DNA of 64,000 bases, taken from the NCBI RefSeq assembly GCF_900129785.1, contig NZ_FSRC01000001.1, forward strand, positions 62,001 through 126,000, given 5' to 3'. Source of the stretch: Algoriphagus halophilus (GTDB lineage Bacteria; Bacteroidota; Bacteroidia; Cytophagales; Cyclobacteriaceae). The notes below the pieces were generated by a model, which saw nothing but the letters and a program-made list of their open reading frames with translations, was not told the origin of the DNA and searched no databases. A program made the translations under genes and the position numbers. Shown here piece after piece: positions 62,467-64,000 of the stretch. Within the stretch, counting starts at the first letter, position 1. Every line of letters begins with the position of its first letter.

Positions 62467-63051
62467 TTATTCCATTTTTAATTTAAGGCCATAATATGCA
62501 TTAATCAAGTATAGAACATTTACTAAAGGTGCAGTTACCATAGTTTGCTGCCAGGTTAAAACATCAGCAAATACAAAAAGTAATACCAATACTTCTATAC
62601 TGGCAAAAGCTACTGCAGTGTACCTAAGCCAGGGTTTTAATATATTATCCTTGATGTATAGTACAAATAGACCACTTAGGAAAATTATGTTTCCAAAAAC
62701 AAAAATTATTGTTGCAATTTGATTAATCATTTTTGCCAAATCTATTGGATTGTTATGATAGCCACCCAACATCAATGGATAAATCATCAATAAGACTAAC
62801 TGTCCAATGGTAATAAGAGACCAACTTATTTTTTTGCTCTTAATAGCAAAGTAGAATGCTCCTATAGCAACCATAGTCATAAGCAAGAATTCTATTTTCC
62901 AATGAGCATTATATATTCCCCAATTCTCGTTTATATAGGCAAATCTCTCCTCCAGATTTGCTGGTGCTTTACTAGAAAGGAATATATATACAATTATAGT
63001 CCCGTTAACCAAGAATGAGCCTAAAGACCAAAGTGCTTTTGCTAATTTCAT
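62467..63051 (-). CDS. hypothetical multi-pass membrane protein
   Basis: A 194-residue inner-membrane protein with about six hydrophobic helices: 8-25, 50-70, 76-96, 110-130, 140-162 and 165-188. The polar loop between the first two helices contains NENWGIYNAHWKIEFLL. I do not recognise a family. It stands alone between two intergenic repeat copies in an otherwise accessory region. Confidence 0.65.
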   Translation of the reverse strand: MKLAKALWSLGSFLVNGTIIVYIFLSSKAPANLEERFAYINENWGIYNAHWKIEFLLMTMVAIGAFYFAIKSKKISWSLITIGQLVLLMIYPLMLGGYHNNPIDLAKMINQIATIIFVFGNIIFLSGLFVLYIKDNILKPWLRYTAVAFASIEVLVLLFVFADVLTWQQTMVTAPLVNVLYLINAYYGLKLKME

Positions 63052-63073
63052 ACTATTTGATTTTAATGAATTC

Positions 63074-63222
63074 CAACATATTTAGATATGAACCTCCAAA
63101 AATCTATTGCATATCTATCACAATTATCCCTATGCAGATGAATTACCTTCTTTAAAATAAGAATTTCAATGATTTTTTTCTTAATCCGATCCTAAGAGTT
63201 TTTGATCATAAGGCTTTTGATC
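63074..63222. repeat. dispersed intergenic repeat, block A with upstream extension
   Basis: CCTCCAAAAATC, CTATCACAAT, AAATAAGAATTTCAATG and AGTTTTTGATCATAAGG occur in the same order as at 52807-52920. Block A lies about 104 bp upstream of the membrane-protein start. Confidence 0.65.
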
Positions 63223-63310
63223 TTCTTTATAGCCTTGGAGAATTATATCAAACAAGGTGTACTTAAAAGTTTTTTTAAGGGTTGGCAAGGTCCATTATTC
63301 CGTTCTTCCA

Positions 63311-63459
63311 CTCTTCGGGACCCGATAACTATCGTGGTTGCAATCCCGAAGTATGATCAAAAATTTTTCAAACTTCTAGATCAAAACATTTAAAACAACA
63401 CAATGCTTTTTTTTAATTGCTTGGATATTAAATCCTATGATATAATTTCAGGATCACAT
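63311..63459. repeat. dispersed intergenic repeat, blocks C and B
   Basis: CTCTTCGGGACCCGATAA, ATCGTGGTTGCAATC, AAGTATGATCAAAA, CATTTAAAA, then AAATCCTATGATATAA and TTCAGGATC. Closest partner is 62254-62380. Confidence 0.7.
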
Positions 63460-63518
63460 TTACGATGGTTTTCTGTACTTGATCAGAAGGGGTATAACTT
63501 TTTTCTCAACCGATTATT

Positions 63519-64000
63519 TTATGGGATTGAATAGATGAATTTACCCACCAAATTGATGATCGACTGTTCATGTTGCCAAGCATTAAAGTGGGCTTCTTTG
63601 CCATAAAATGGATCAGCGGTAGTAACAATGACCATATTTAAATCTCTCAAAATAACGATTAGCTGGCCGCCATGTCCCCAAGCATAAGAGAATTGATGTG
63701 GGCCAACACTTGCTGACCACCATTGGTAGCCATATCCAACATCCTTGAAATAGCGACCTAAATGTCCCGATTTCACACCAACGGAATTGATATCTGTTGA
63801 ATAAGGTTGAGTTGACGCTTTTACCCAATCGGCAGGAATGATTTGATCCCCTTCCATCTGGCCTTCATTTAAATATAAGAGCCCAAACTTTACCATATCA
63901 CGAGCAGTGAATTGAATATCGCCAGATCCAATTCGATAACCGTCCAAGTCTTGAGGCCAGTCACCTAATTTTACCTGAAGTGGTGAAAACAGGTGTTGTT
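63519..64000 (-). CDS. serine hydrolase (beta-lactamase/PBP-like), N-terminus cut by window edge
   Basis: The C-terminal 160 residues of a class-C beta-lactamase-like serine hydrolase; the frame is open through the right edge. Family landmarks: FSPLQVKLGDWPQDLDGYRIGSG, ARDMVKFGLLYLNEG, GYGYQWW and the active-site WGHGGQ, which replaces the KTG triad of penicillin-binding enzymes. The SxxK nucleophile lies outside the window. These enzymes usually act as esterases or peptidases rather than true beta-lactamases; the substrate is not clear. Confidence 0.85.
   Translation of the reverse strand, partial: QHLFSPLQVKLGDWPQDLDGYRIGSGDIQFTARDMVKFGLLYLNEGQMEGDQIIPADWVKASTQPYSTDINSVGVKSGHLGRYFKDVGYGYQWWSASVGPHQFSYAWGHGGQLIVILRDLNMVIVTTADPFYGKEAHFNAWQHEQSIINLVGKFIYSIP

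Larger units (their letters stand above)
63052..63518. other. intergenic region, 467 bp, carries dispersed repeats
   Basis: No convincing gene. It contains repeat block A (63074-63222) and blocks C and B (63311-63459). The serine hydrolase gene ends at 63519 on the minus strand. Confidence 0.6.

Noticed and set aside
52000..64000. Integron cassette array with attC sites
   Set aside because: All genes share an orientation and repeats separate several of them, but no integrase gene is present and the repeats lack the attC core GTTRRRY hairpin pattern; several genes also overlap as operons.

Overview
The window looks like a chromosomal segment of a Bacteroidota bacterium, most likely class Cytophagia and family Cyclobacteriaceae (Algoriphagus-like). 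I infer this from several lines of evidence: a type-B T9SS sorting domain; lineage-typical families (DUF5687, DUF6090, DUF3078, COG4122-like methyltransferase, lytic transglycosylase with LysM); promoters of the Bacteroidota form TTTG-N20-TAnnTTTG (best example upstream of rplM); a tmRNA whose tag reads GENSYAMAA; moderately AT-rich DNA; and weak Shine-Dalgarno signals. No rRNA, tRNA, CRISPR array, insertion sequence or complete prophage is visible.

Region by region. 0-8 kb is core metabolism and repair: fabG (cut by the left edge), lpd, an ECF sigma/anti-sigma pair, DUF2721, a GDPD lipoprotein, threonine aldolase and rarA. 8-12 kb holds two secreted or surface proteins on the minus strand: a 745-residue protein with collagen-like stretches and recent internal duplications, and a T9SS type-B cargo protein. 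12-15.4 kb has a nitroreductase and a DUF5687 permease plus ABC ATPase. 15.4-21.7 kb is a complete tripartite RND efflux operon (adaptor, HAE1 pump, outer-membrane lipoprotein), with a small membrane protein upstream. 22-26.4 kb has a secreted esterase, a split two-gene kinase pair, and a DUF2235 hydrolase.

26.5-51.8 kb is dense housekeeping DNA: ssrA (tmRNA), dnaX read through an A10 slippery run, DUF3078, a LysM transglycosylase, an O-methyltransferase, an M16 protease, pepP, the rplM-rpsI-rpsB-tsf translation operon, an RluA-type pseudouridine synthase, a PhoBR-like two-component pair, DUF3108, recA, a MacB/FtsX-type permease, queA, ispD, a LiaF-like protein with LytS/LytTR regulators, DUF2795, DUF349 and ettA.

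52-64 kb is different. It is gene-poor and AT-rich, nearly all genes are on the minus strand, and most products are exported or membrane-anchored. It contains three intact DUF6090 paralogues plus one degraded copy, a frameshifted outer-membrane protein gene, small lipoproteins, hydrolases, and a large pentapeptide-repeat protein with a C-terminal Rossmann/TIR-like domain. A degenerate dispersed intergenic repeat recurs there, often about 100 bp upstream of start codons. This is the accessory, fast-evolving part of the window.

The strongest leads are the pentapeptide/TIR-like fusion protein, the dnaX A10 site (genomic frame gives the short form, -1 frame gives the full-length form), and the dispersed repeat family in the 52-63.5 kb region. 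All function calls rest on reading the sequence and remembered family features; no database search was run.
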